DNA from: a virus
Virus record (IMG/VR): IMGVR_UViG_3300048135_000226
Coordinates: 1-20,254 of that record
Length of the DNA: 20,254 nucleotides
Strand: one strand, 5' to 3'
Both the position numbers and the translations under genes were made by a program. Every line of letters begins with the position of its first letter. Position 1 is the first letter of the stretch. Of this stretch, positions 8,201 to 14,787 are shown piece after piece. The notes under the pieces were generated by a model. That model was not told where the DNA came from. It searched no databases and worked only from the letters and a program-made list of their open reading frames with translations.

Positions 8201-8551
8201 CAAAAAACTCGTGCAAGAAATGCAAGTGCATTGGATCGAATTAACGTTGCAAGACTTGTAGTATTCTTACGTAGTCAGTTAAACACATTAGCAAAACCAT
8301 ACTTGTTTGAACCAAATGATAAAATCACTCGTGATGAAATCAAACAACAAGTTGAAAGTCTAATGGTAGAACTAGTAGGACTAAGAGCACTATTTGACTT
8401 CTTGGTTGTGTGTGACGAAACAAACAACACACCGGCAAGAATCGATAGAAACGAGTTGTATGTAGATATTGCTATTGAACCAGTAAAAGCAGTAGAATTT
8501 ATTTACATTCCACTACGTATTAAAAACACAGGCGAAATCGCAGGGTTATAA
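5285..8551 (+). CDS. gp18: gp18-like contractile tail sheath protein, enlarged
   Basis: The product is 1088 residues; T4 gp18 has 659. The N-terminus MALTSPGVEVQVID, then GTVPIIFVATGENK, is the classic sheath opening. The C-terminal part from about residue 674 is the conserved sheath core (PKGMLLWNLRRSGFNVKRFE, then IFNLIATPGYPELIGEM, FVIGDSPMR, YYPSGF, VPSSHMVLR, YPWFAPAGTRRG, and near the end FLVVCDETNN). Sheath subunits polymerise round the tube and contract to drive it into the host. The ATG at 5285 has AGGAGA seven bases upstream and is preferred over the in-frame ATG at 5267, which lies upstream of that site. Residues about 113-673 are an insertion of beta modules: five copies of a G-[DS/T]-[IYL]-W...W element (near 131, 194, 349, 580 and 636) and two longer related units (about 236-302 and 452-540). 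These probably lie on the outer surface of the sheath. Confidence 0.93.
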   Translation: MALTSPGVEVQVIDESFYTPAEPGTVPIIFVATGENKLNGAGTGIAPGTTKANAGKPYLLTSQRELVDTFGDPSFYVDNNNNPIHGGEQNEYGLQAAYSYLGVSNRAYVVRADVDLNAINASATATTANPADGTYWLDTANSRYGIFEWNGSAVSVSNTTGQSFTNKTPVVITDSTKVVGSGDYTPKSSVGSIGDYALVVLTTVPTLYYKNTSGNWVVVGSGDWKASWPSITGTENVSGDVFTASDNFTVNDSEGVQIFTFVLTGATASSFVTDFTTAAAGTGISAAVVNNRIEIYNDGSVHDAFQLGGTGTVLTDAGLAGAVNYAAPKLQASAHTSVPLYKTGDEGRPTGSIWVKTTTPNAGANWSVKVWNDDTELWDTSSAPIYGSNHAAIWSMDLSGAGANLTTANLYIQTNTTEAATNLADFTIFKRNASGATTITSSAITATTFISGTGNFTISESVKGSAMMSTPVTVVWSPAGEIADADALAGAINAAGLANVSASIVSGNKVVIEHATGGEIRIVDTNTKLVSAFPAWNYTNSTGTANLYDDPTGAANSYVASLWKELTYTASDDAPTALAADGSLWYSSVIDEIDIMVHDGTNWKGYVNEYADSDPAGPTVSATEPEVQSDGSALVTGDIWVSTADLENFPTIYKYNATLSSWVEIDKTDQTTENGVIFADARYNTAGSNSGSAGDIADLLASDYLDPDAPDPALYPKGMLLWNLRRSGFNVKRFERSYIDVAAENTRADDESMAAYYPHRWVTESANEADGSGSFGRKAQRKVVVQKLQAMLNENQDIRDDESRIFNLIATPGYPELIGEMITLNYDRGLTAFVIGDSPMRLTSDATSLNEWATNVNTVVEDNDNGLVSRDEYLGVYYPSGFTSDNAGNNIVVPSSHMVLRTFALNDQVAYPWFAPAGTRRGGVTNASSTGYINGEGEFVATALNEGVRDTLYANNVNPITFLTGAGLVVFGQKTRARNASALDRINVARLVVFLRSQLNTLAKPYLFEPNDKITRDEIKQQVESLMVELVGLRALFDFLVVCDETNNTPARIDRNELYVDIAIEPVKAVEFIYIPLRIKNTGEIAGL

Positions 8552-8559
8552 TATCATAA

Positions 8560-8588
8560 TGTAGGGGGTAAAATAAAAACCCCCTACA
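8560..8588 (+). terminator. Strong hairpin after the sheath gene
   Basis: TGTAGGGGG (8560-8568) pairs with CCCCCTACA (8580-8588) around an 11-base A-rich loop. The 9-bp perfect stem lies 9 bases after the sheath stop and just before the tail tube promoter. It lacks a T tract, so it may be a processing or mRNA-stabilising hairpin rather than a true terminator. Confidence 0.55.
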
Positions 8589-8592
8589 AATG

Positions 8593-8599
8593 ATAAATA
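8593..8599 (+). promoter_or_regulatory. Late promoter box for the tail tube gene (ATAAATA)
   Basis: TGATAAATAC matches the local late consensus. The start is expected near 8605, followed by AGGAGA (8611-8616) and ATG at 8625. This is the most conventional late promoter and leader in the window. Confidence 0.65.
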
Positions 8600-8624
8600 C
8601 TTGTGTATTAAGGAGAAACAATAG

Positions 8625-9263
8625 ATGGCAATCTCGACTCTATTAAATTTAACAGTTCCATTAGCAAACGACACTACTTCTAGTAGTCAAGGTTTACTTA
8701 TGCCAAAACTTCAGTATCGCTTTAGAGTGACACTAGAAAACTTTGGTATTAGTGGGAACACAACAGAATTAACAAAACAAGTTATTGATGCAACTAGACC
8801 AAACATTCAGTTTGATCCTATTCAATTAGATGTCTATAACAGTAAAATTATGATGGCAGGTAAGCATACATGGCAAGCTGTCACTATTAATTTACGTGAT
8901 GACATTAACGGTAATGTGCAAAAACTAGTTGGTGAACAACTACAGAAACAATTTGACTTTTTTGAACAAGCAAGTGCTGCTACCGGTCAAGACTATAAAT
9001 TTACACAACGTATTGAAGTCTTAGACGGCGGCAATGGAGCAAATACTCCACAAGTACTAGAAACCTGGGAACTTTATGGTTGCTATTTGAACAGTGTTGA
9101 TTACGGCAGTATGGCATATGGTACTAATGATGCAATGCAAGTTGCATTAAGTATTACATATGATAATGCAGTACAGCTCAATGTTGGAGTAGGAACACCA
9201 AACAACTTCCAAGATAGAAACAGTGAAACAGGCACAGGTGCTACAGGCGGCGCAGCTCTTTAA
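8625..9263 (+). CDS. gp19: gp19-like tail tube protein
   Basis: The product is 212 residues, somewhat longer than T4 gp19 (163). It forms the inner tube through which DNA passes. Diagnostic stretches are MPKLQYRFRVTLENFG around residues 26-41, TRPNIQFDPIQLDVYNSK around 66-83, and WQAVTINLRDD around 92-102. A C-terminal GCYLNSVDYGSMAYG followed by ALSITYDNA (about 153-185) is the usual tube-protein ending that packs in the hexamer ring. The last 25 residues are Gly/Thr/Asn-rich and look disordered. The gene sits directly after the sheath gene, as in T4, with a late promoter and AGGAGA before it and a terminator after it, so it can be produced as an abundant separate transcript. Confidence 0.9.
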   Translation: MAISTLLNLTVPLANDTTSSSQGLLMPKLQYRFRVTLENFGISGNTTELTKQVIDATRPNIQFDPIQLDVYNSKIMMAGKHTWQAVTINLRDDINGNVQKLVGEQLQKQFDFFEQASAATGQDYKFTQRIEVLDGGNGANTPQVLETWELYGCYLNSVDYGSMAYGTNDAMQVALSITYDNAVQLNVGVGTPNNFQDRNSETGTGATGGAAL

Positions 9264-9287
9264 TACTTAAATGAGATTGCATCAATG

Positions 9288-9316
9288 AAAAGGAGTCGAA
9301 AGGCTCCTTTTTCTTT
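9288..9316 (+). terminator. Rho-independent terminator after the tail tube gene
   Basis: A 10-bp stem (AAAAGGAGTC at 9288-9297 with GGCTCCTTTT-type pairing at 9302-9311, one G-T pair) closes a GAAA tetraloop. The T-rich run TTTTTCTTT follows. Position 25 bases after the tube stop and classic form make this a confident call. Confidence 0.85.
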
Positions 9317-9338
9317 ATATACTCAGTTTAAAATAAAG

Positions 9339-9345
9339 ATAAATA
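9339..9345 (+). promoter_or_regulatory. Late promoter box ending 5 bases before the next ATG (ATAAATA)
   Basis: AGATAAATACTGTATGG repeats the gp13 promoter sequence exactly over 16 bases, but here the ATG in it (9350) is the gene start. No ribosome-binding site precedes it, and transcription would start on or next to the ATG. Confidence 0.62.
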
Positions 9346-9349
9346 CTGT

Positions 9350-10627
9350 ATGGCAACAAATAGTTTTTACGATAACTTCAGCAGTTTAGATAGTGGCAAA
9401 GGCATAGTCGGTGATTTTGCTCATGCGTCTGCATTATATAGACGAAATAACTTTAGACTTGCACCTAAAGTTAAATTTCTTTATCATGTTGTAGTAGATG
9501 TAAACACTACGGCACTTGGCGTATTAGGCAACAGTGTTTTTAGTCTGTTAAACAAACGTGAATTTAACTTGCTTGCAAACGCAGCCGATTTACCGAGATA
9601 CAGTATTCAAACTGAAACTTTAAATCAATACAATAGAAAAAAAGTAATTCAAACTCAACTTCAATATAACGAGGTTAATATCGATTTTCACGATGATAAT
9701 GCAGGGCTTACTAGTTTATTATGGGAAGCGTATTACAGATATTATTATCAAGATGGCAACTATACTGATCAAGGTAGTAGACCTAGAGCATATCAAACTA
9801 AATTATATGATACAGATATAGCAAATACATACAGGCATGGCTTTAATAGAAGACGACCAACTGACATACCGTTTTTTAATAGTATTACAATTCATCAATT
9901 ACATCCTCAAAATAAAGAAAGTACTTTTACAAGTTTTACACTTGTAAATCCTATTATTACAGAATGGCAACATGACAGAGTTGATCAAGCAGATGGATCT
10001 GGTGTAATGCGTAATTCAATGAGACTTGCATATGAAAGTGTGTTGTATGACAGAGAACTTACTAGTCCTGATAAAATACAAAGTTTTGGAGATATACAAC
10101 ACTACGATACAGTACCAAGCCCGTATAATAGTGTTAGTACAAATAGCATAGCAAAAGATTCCGATGATAATACTTTTTGGGGATCTATATTTACTGATTT
10201 ACTAGTAGGTATTGTTAACCTTACCGACTTTAATTCTCAACAACGACAAAGTCAACTGCCAAATAATGTAAGACAAATTGGTCAAACAACGCTGCCTCCA
10301 GCTACAAATAGAAACTTCTTTCCAAGTTCTGTAAACCCAAACAGTGTCACAACAGCACAGCCTGTTAACACAGCATCTCAAAATTTTAATATTAGTAATC
10401 AACAGTCTTCGAGAGAAATAAACAATAATCAAAAACGTCTAGCAGACTTTGCAAAAAGTCTTACAACTACACAATTATCTACCTATACAGGAAGAAACAT
10501 ACAAGAATCAAAACAGTTTTATGATTCACTATCACCTAATGTAAAATTTCAGATAGAGCAGGCAGCAGCAACAGAATCTAGCACACAAGGATTTGTTAGT
10601 AGATTAAACGAAATAGGAATTTTGTAA
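9350..10627 (+). CDS. Tube-like structural protein, possible baseplate tube cap or initiator (gp48/gp54-like)
   Basis: The product is 425 residues. The first 235 or so have the look of a tail-tube fold: VKFLYHVVVDVN around residue 41, ADLPRYSIQTETLNQYNRKK around 78-97, NEVNIDFHDDNAG around 104-116, LLWEAYYRYYYQDG around 119-132, then ITEWQHDRVDQADG. A PxxxxxxxxxNxYNRK strand followed by a VxIxFHDD strand is typical of tube and tube-initiator proteins of T4-like phages. The stretch from about 290 to 375 is rich in Gln, Asn, Ser and Pro and probably disordered; a short helical end follows. T4 gp48 and gp54 are the tube cap and initiator on the baseplate, and this product lies next to gp19, so that role is the best guess. 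The next gene overlaps by one base (TAATG). Confidence 0.5.
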   Translation: MATNSFYDNFSSLDSGKGIVGDFAHASALYRRNNFRLAPKVKFLYHVVVDVNTTALGVLGNSVFSLLNKREFNLLANAADLPRYSIQTETLNQYNRKKVIQTQLQYNEVNIDFHDDNAGLTSLLWEAYYRYYYQDGNYTDQGSRPRAYQTKLYDTDIANTYRHGFNRRRPTDIPFFNSITIHQLHPQNKESTFTSFTLVNPIITEWQHDRVDQADGSGVMRNSMRLAYESVLYDRELTSPDKIQSFGDIQHYDTVPSPYNSVSTNSIAKDSDDNTFWGSIFTDLLVGIVNLTDFNSQQRQSQLPNNVRQIGQTTLPPATNRNFFPSSVNPNSVTTAQPVNTASQNFNISNQQSSREINNNQKRLADFAKSLTTTQLSTYTGRNIQESKQFYDSLSPNVKFQIEQAAATESSTQGFVSRLNEIGIL

Positions 10628-11001
10628 TGAGCAGTTATGCAGATGAAGAAAAATCGCAAAAGCAAGACAGTGGTAAAGAAGTTAGACAATTATTTGATAG
10701 GTATTTTACCAAGCAAATTAGTTTAACTAGTAATGAAGTTGATACTGTTGTAGGATTTTTTACAAAAAGAAAGTTTACAAAAGATGCAGCAATTGCAGTA
10801 TCTACTGTAATATTACAACAAGCCAAATCAGAAAATAAAAAAGTATTTGAAATTGTTGACACACTTGAAGGATTAGATGAAGTCCAATTAAGTAGGCTAG
10901 TAAGTGCTATCCTTAATAATAACAGAAGCAGAATAAGTGCATTAGGTTATAAAAACGATTATGCAACTCAAACTACAGAGAATAGAAATGTGAGACTGTA
11001 A
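10627..11001 (+). CDS. Conserved-looking helical protein of unknown function
   Basis: The product is 124 residues with no motif I can assign to a function. Residues 15-115 appear entirely helical: VRQLFDRYFTKQ, then SNEVDTVVGFFTKRKF, DAAIAVSTVILQQAK, FEIVDTLEGLDEVQLSRLV and ILNNNRSRISALGYK. The ends are polar. I have an impression of similar proteins encoded near tail and neck genes of marine myophages, but no named T4 counterpart. It is locked between two structural genes by one-base TAATG overlaps on both sides, so it is translated in step with the tube-like protein and gp4. This suggests a late assembly or baseplate role. No cysteines, membrane segment or signal peptide. Confidence 0.6.
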   Translation: MSSYADEEKSQKQDSGKEVRQLFDRYFTKQISLTSNEVDTVVGFFTKRKFTKDAAIAVSTVILQQAKSENKKVFEIVDTLEGLDEVQLSRLVSAILNNNRSRISALGYKNDYATQTTENRNVRL

Positions 11002-11438
11002 TGGGACGCTTTGCACAGGGCAAGTTTACACTAAAAAACCCTGACAAATATATAGGTGGCCGAACTCCAACATATCGTAGTAGCTGGGAATTTGCTTTCA
11101 TGCGCATGTGTGATCAAAATGATAACATATCAAAATGGGCAAGTGAATCAATAAAAATTCCGTATAGAAATCCTTTTACAGGAAAACATACAATATATGT
11201 TCCAGACTTTTTTATAGTATATAATGACCGTACTGGAAAACAACATGTAGAATTAATTGAAGTTAAACCTGCAAATCATACTTTTAAAGAACAACTAGGT
11301 AATAGTAAACATAATAAAGCACACTACGTATTAAATCAAGCTAAGTGGGGAGCAGCAAAGCACTATTGTAAACAAAAAGGCATGGTGTTTAGAGTTGTCA
11401 ACGAAGGAGATATTTTCCATCAAGGCAAACGTAGATGA
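11001..11438 (+). CDS. gp4: gp4-like head completion protein (PD-(D/E)XK nuclease fold)
   Basis: The product is 145 residues, close to T4 gp4 (150). It starts MGRFAQGKFTLKNPDKYIGG; then TYRSSWEFAFM holds Glu30, YVPDFFIVY holds Asp69, and ELIEVKP holds Glu87 and Lys89. Glu-Asp-ExK is the active-site pattern of the PD-(D/E)XK nuclease fold to which the gp4/gp50/gp65 head-completion family belongs. In T4 this protein acts on filled heads before tail joining. All predicted catalytic residues are present, so it may be an active nuclease that trims packaged DNA ends. It begins at a TAATG overlap and ends in an ATGA-type overlap with the oxygenase gene. Confidence in the family is high; cleavage activity is inferred. 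Confidence 0.87.
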   Translation: MGRFAQGKFTLKNPDKYIGGRTPTYRSSWEFAFMRMCDQNDNISKWASESIKIPYRNPFTGKHTIYVPDFFIVYNDRTGKQHVELIEVKPANHTFKEQLGNSKHNKAHYVLNQAKWGAAKHYCKQKGMVFRVVNEGDIFHQGKRR

Positions 11439-11974
11439 AAATATACGAACAAACATTTCCTTGGAAACACTGGATAATAGATAATTTTTTAGATAAGTCT
11501 GATGTTGCAAAACTTTCATATGTTGCTCATAAACATATTCAAGAAAATAACAGTAAATTTCATTACACCGTTGATAGTTTACAAGATCCATATAAACAAG
11601 TATTATCAAGTGCTATAGAAAAAATGCCAGATGTAATTAAGAATTTAAATTATACATCGCCTAGAAAATATAAAAAAATATATGCACTTGGACATTTAGC
11701 TGTTAATCCTGCTAATTATAGTTTCCAGCCTCATTGCGATGATGAAACAAAAATATGGACATTTGTGACATACATAGGACCTAACAAAAGCACAGGAACG
11801 TATGTAATGACAGATATGAATGAAAATAATAAAATAGAAATTCCTTGGATGCCAGGTCGGTGCTTAGTTTTTGCAGGAAATACTGGCGAAACATGGCACA
11901 GCTATACTAGTAGCAACGACTGGCGTGCAACTATAACCGCTTATATGAACACCAATAAAAATTGGGGTAAATAA
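11435..11974 (+). CDS. 2-oxoglutarate/Fe(II)-dependent dioxygenase
   Basis: The product is 179 residues. The double-stranded beta-helix signature is complete: FQPHCDDE gives His100 and Asp102 (HxD), GETWHSY gives His155, and NDWRATITAYM gives Arg164 nine residues later, the usual 2-oxoglutarate-binding position. These enzymes hydroxylate proteins, nucleic acids or small molecules. The N-terminus (FPWKHWIIDNFLDKSDVAKL) resembles the prolyl-hydroxylase-type opening common in cyanophage oxygenases. The ATG overlaps the gp4 stop by four bases, and small terminase follows after 25 bases, so it is co-expressed with late head genes rather than metabolic genes. That points to a virion protein or packaged DNA as substrate, but nothing in the sequence names it. 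Confidence 0.8.
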   Translation: MKIYEQTFPWKHWIIDNFLDKSDVAKLSYVAHKHIQENNSKFHYTVDSLQDPYKQVLSSAIEKMPDVIKNLNYTSPRKYKKIYALGHLAVNPANYSFQPHCDDETKIWTFVTYIGPNKSTGTYVMTDMNENNKIEIPWMPGRCLVFAGNTGETWHSYTSSNDWRATITAYMNTNKNWGK

Positions 11975-11999
11975 AGTAAGCATATAATGGAAAAGTACT

Positions 12000-12485
12000 A
12001 TGACTAAAAAACTAGAAGACATGTTAAATCTTCCTGATAATAAAGATCTTAATGAAGAAGAAAATATTGCTCCTGTTGTAGAACACGAAGACACATTTAG
12101 AGATATTGCAGAGTTTGACAAAATCTCTGATGCCTTGCCTGCTGTAAAAGGGCTAGGCGATATGGCAGACAAAGAACTCAACGAAGTTGCAAATAAAGCC
12201 ATGACTGCATATGACGATTTAATGGATCTTGGTATGAACGTTGAAAGTCGCTATAGCGGTAGAGTGTTTGAAGTTGCTGGCACAATGTTAAAAACCAGTC
12301 TAGATGCTAAAGTTGCAAAACTAGACAAAAAACTTAAAATGGTAGAACTACAACTTAAAAAAGAAAAAATGGATAGAGACAGCGGACCAGGCGGAGATGG
12401 CGACATTGTAAACGGCGAAGGTTATGTTGTGTCTGATAGAAATAGTTTATTAGAGCGCCTAAAAGGCATAGATAAAGATAAATAG
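12000..12485 (+). CDS. gp16: gp16-like small terminase subunit
   Basis: The product is 161 residues; T4 gp16 has 164. The ends are acidic and probably flexible. The middle, from AMTAYDDLMDLGMNVESRYS through GRVFEVAGTMLKTSLDAKVA to KLDKKLKMVELQLKKEKM, is a long helical pair that matches the T4 gp16 core ([20 protein letters not shown] region), which forms the oligomeric ring. The C-terminal SDRNSLLERLKG matches the MGSPTELMDEI-type ending. It recognises DNA and stimulates large terminase gp17. Start: ATG at 12000 with a weak GGAAAAG upstream; a poor TAAATAA box at about 11968 could be a promoter. Unusually, gp17 is not next but 2.3 kb away. Confidence 0.78.
   Translation: MTKKLEDMLNLPDNKDLNEEENIAPVVEHEDTFRDIAEFDKISDALPAVKGLGDMADKELNEVANKAMTAYDDLMDLGMNVESRYSGRVFEVAGTMLKTSLDAKVAKLDKKLKMVELQLKKEKMDRDSGPGGDGDIVNGEGYVVSDRNSLLERLKGIDKDK
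12478..12484 (+). promoter_or_regulatory. Late promoter box overlapping the gp16 stop codon (ATAAATA)
   Basis: AGATAAATAG is a full local-consensus late box formed by the last Asp-Lys-stop codons of gp16. The start is expected near 12490, followed by AGGA (12497-12500) and the ATG at 12508. It would give the two following genes expression independent of gp16. Confidence 0.5.
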
Positions 12486-12507
12486 TAATATAATTTAGGA
12501 TACGTCG

Positions 12508-13065
12508 ATGAAAAATTTTGCTGATTATTTAACAGAATCAAAAAGAACATATGAATTTAAAATTGGCATCGCAGGTGATCAGCCTGATGGATGCGAAGAT
12601 ATAATTGAAACAGGATTATCAAAGTTTGGTATTTCCAAAATGTCAACCGGTAAAAAAACACCAATTCAGGAACGTCCTTTAGATTTTCCGCAATTAGAAA
12701 ATACAGAAGTTTATTACTACGAAGTAGAACTTACTTACCCTACAACTGTACAAGTTTTACAAGAATACTTAGGCAGTGTATGCGGTATTCCTCAAAGTCA
12801 TATTATTGTACGTAATCCAAATGAGCCACAAGAATTATATCAGCAAGAAGACTCCAGTGAAGAATATGTATCCAAACTAACACAGGAAGATTTAGGCGGC
12901 GAGTCAGCACAAGAAGACGCAGGACCAGATCGTGTTATGAACTTGTTGAAAGAATTAGAAACAGCACGTAAAGACCGAGGCAACGATTATGTAGGCGAAA
13001 CACCTTCAGGTGAAAGTAAAGATATCGGCGATACTGAAAATACAAAAAGCCCTATAGGAGCCTAA
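12508..13065 (+). CDS. Putative packaged head-interior protein with capsid-targeting-like N-terminus
   Basis: The product is 185 residues and I know no function for it. It begins MKNFADYLTESKRTYEFK. T4 internal proteins carry a cleavable capsid-targeting sequence of the form MKTYQEFIAE; the match here is M-K-x-F/Y-x-D/E-Y/F-L/I-x-E. The last three residues, Leu-Thr-Glu, fit the gp21 prohead protease rule (Leu/Ile-x-Glu, cut after Glu). The mature part would begin at Ser11. Residues 14-110 look like a compact alpha/beta domain (YEFKIGIAGD, EDIIETGLSKFGISKM, YYYEVELTYP, VQVLQEYLGSVCG, HIIVRNP). From about 112 on it is acidic and helical, with VMNLLKELETARKDR around 148-162. It lies between gp16 and the peptidoglycan-binding protein; the stop and next ATG are one base apart. 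The packaging role is inferred. Confidence 0.55.
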   Translation: MKNFADYLTESKRTYEFKIGIAGDQPDGCEDIIETGLSKFGISKMSTGKKTPIQERPLDFPQLENTEVYYYEVELTYPTTVQVLQEYLGSVCGIPQSHIIVRNPNEPQELYQQEDSSEEYVSKLTQEDLGGESAQEDAGPDRVMNLLKELETARKDRGNDYVGETPSGESKDIGDTENTKSPIGA

Positions 13066-13066
13066 C

Positions 13067-14743
13067 ATGAAAATATCTGAAGTAAAAGTTATTAAAGAAG
13101 CAGCACCAACTAGATTTATTCCAACACACTACGGTGGACCAGGAGGCATGAATAATGTCATGCTACACACAGATGGCAATCTTTATTTTCAAAAACAAAG
13201 AGATGATGGCGCCGGAAGAGAAATAGTAAGATGGAACGGCAACCCAACAGGTGAAGGATTTTTTGGTAAATGGAACCCTGCAACTATTAAAGGTACAATA
13301 GTTGACGGACAGCGAGTTCCGTATCCAGCAGGAACAAACTTTAGTAATGCACCAAGAGCAGCAGCACCAGCAGCAGCACCAGCAGCAGCACAGCCAGCAG
13401 CAGCAAATCCTACACCAAATACTAATATTACAGGTACAACAACAACACCTAATGGTAATTTACGTAATGGTAGCAGAGGGCCAGATGTAAAAAGTATTCA
13501 GCAATCATTGGGCATGGCAAGAGATGAACAAGATGGCATATTTGGTCCAAAAACAGAAGCAGCAGTCAGAGCATTTCAACAAGAAGCTGGAATTCAAGTT
13601 GACGGTGTAGTTGGCCCAGAAACTAGAGCAGCATTAATGGATAGACTTTCATCGCAAACTTCTCCAGCACCTGAACCTGACACAGCACCAGAGCCAGAAG
13701 CAGCACCTGATCCTGACACAGCACCTGAACCGCCAAGAACCGCAGATGCAGATGAGACTCCTCCACCAGAAGCAGATTTTGGTGCTGGCGCAGAACCAAC
13801 AAGCAGACTAGATACCAAAGGTGAAACACCAACAGCAGAACCTGAAGAACCTACAGAACCTGCTCCAAGTGGACGTGTGGCAGCAGACACTATTAGAGAT
13901 AGGTTGTCTCCAGGAGCTCAAGAAAAATTTGATGATCAAATAGAAGAATTTGATGGCGACCTTTTTAGAATGTTAGTTGATGCAAAAAATCAAGCAGATG
14001 ACTTTTGGCAAAGAGGTGAGTGGAGAGATTTTTACGAAGAAGTATTTGGTATTACAGTAAGTGGCGGCAGAGTAACAGACAATCCACGTGCAGGTATAAT
14101 TGATATTAATTCAATTCCTCGAATGCCTAGAGGCAGAGGAGCAGCCAATGCAGATACCGGAGCATTGCTTTCAAGAATAAAATACAAAACAATTGACGAT
14201 ATGGAAGAGTCAAGGATATTAGATCTAGCAGGAGTAAATATGAAAAAGAAACTAGACGAAGCAAGCATCAACATTAACGGTGCAGATGCAAGCGAAGTAG
14301 CAGAAATACTCCGCATGATGCAATTAGCAGGTGCAGATGGTGCCAAAATGGTAGAGCCGGATGATATTAATCCTGGTCCTAAGCCTTGTCCAATTTGCGG
14401 TAAAATGCATGGACCAAGTCAGCCAATGGGAGGCTGTGGTAGTAAACCAAGCGAACCAGAAATGGGCGATATGATTCGTTTAATGGCACCTGAAGAAGAA
14501 ATGGCACAAGAAGACATAGACGGAAACTTTGCCGATGCAACTACAGAACCAGATGACGAATACATGAGATCAAATGCAGGTGATGTTAGTGATGCAATAC
14601 CAGCAGGAAACGACTTGCATAAAGAAAAAGGATCGTATCCGGCAACAGCAGGCGGTGATAACCCTATGAACACTGAAGGTGAAGATTTAGAAGAAACAAT
14701 CAAATCACAATTGCTTGCAGCATTAGCTAAAAGAAAACAGTAA
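13067..14743 (+). CDS. Peptidoglycan-binding-domain protein, probable virion protein
   Basis: The product is 558 residues. The start MKISEVKVIKEAAP contains Ile-Lys-Glu/Ala, a good gp21-type protease site. Residues about 15-85 are a beta-rich domain of unknown type (FIPTHYGGPGGMNN, then LYFQKQRDDGAGRE). An Ala/Pro linker (about 97-120) leads to a clear peptidoglycan-binding domain at 131-193 (LRNGSRGPDVKSIQQSLG, then DGIFGPKTEAAVRAFQ and VDGVVGPETRAAL). A long Pro/Glu/Ala linker (198-270) follows, then helical segments. A Cys441-x2-Cys444-x3-His448-x8-Cys457 cluster could bind zinc. No catalytic lysozyme or peptidase motif was seen, so it probably anchors to the cell wall rather than cutting it. 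Short segments RILDLAGV and ILRMMQLAGA recur in related form at the end of the 739-residue protein. The ATG at 13067 has AGGAG upstream. Confidence 0.7.
   Translation: MKISEVKVIKEAAPTRFIPTHYGGPGGMNNVMLHTDGNLYFQKQRDDGAGREIVRWNGNPTGEGFFGKWNPATIKGTIVDGQRVPYPAGTNFSNAPRAAAPAAAPAAAQPAAANPTPNTNITGTTTTPNGNLRNGSRGPDVKSIQQSLGMARDEQDGIFGPKTEAAVRAFQQEAGIQVDGVVGPETRAALMDRLSSQTSPAPEPDTAPEPEAAPDPDTAPEPPRTADADETPPPEADFGAGAEPTSRLDTKGETPTAEPEEPTEPAPSGRVAADTIRDRLSPGAQEKFDDQIEEFDGDLFRMLVDAKNQADDFWQRGEWRDFYEEVFGITVSGGRVTDNPRAGIIDINSIPRMPRGRGAANADTGALLSRIKYKTIDDMEESRILDLAGVNMKKKLDEASININGADASEVAEILRMMQLAGADGAKMVEPDDINPGPKPCPICGKMHGPSQPMGGCGSKPSEPEMGDMIRLMAPEEEMAQEDIDGNFADATTEPDDEYMRSNAGDVSDAIPAGNDLHKEKGSYPATAGGDNPMNTEGEDLEETIKSQLLAALAKRKQ
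13355..13405 (+). repeat. GCA/CCA triplet-rich repeat encoding an Ala/Pro linker
   Basis: Imperfect tandem copies of CCAGCAGCAGCA encode an Ala/Pro linker between the N-terminal and peptidoglycan-binding domains. Such repeats can change length by slippage, so linker length may vary between related phages. A similar tract occurs in gp32. Confidence 0.7.
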
Positions 14744-14759
14744 TACATCCCCCCAACTC

Positions 14760-14787
14760 AATAGCGTCTTCGGGCGCTATTTTTTTG
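14760..14787 (+). terminator. Rho-independent terminator before gp17
   Basis: AATAGCGTC (14760-14768) pairs with GGCGCTATT (14773-14781) around a UUCG tetraloop, and a T run follows from 14781 to 14786. This C(UUCG)G hairpin is a classic stable terminator. It ends the gp16-to-peptidoglycan-binding transcript, so gp17 relies on its own promoter immediately downstream. Confidence 0.9.

Noticed and set aside
13355-13405. CRISPR-like or regulatory meaning for the GCA-rich repeat
   Set aside because: Units are triplet-based, in frame and encode an Ala/Pro linker; there are no spacers.
13594-13890. Antisense open frame of Ser/Gly/Ala repeats within the peptidoglycan-binding gene
   Set aside because: It is the complement of the Pro/Glu/Ala linker repeats and has no promoter, start signal or recognisable product.
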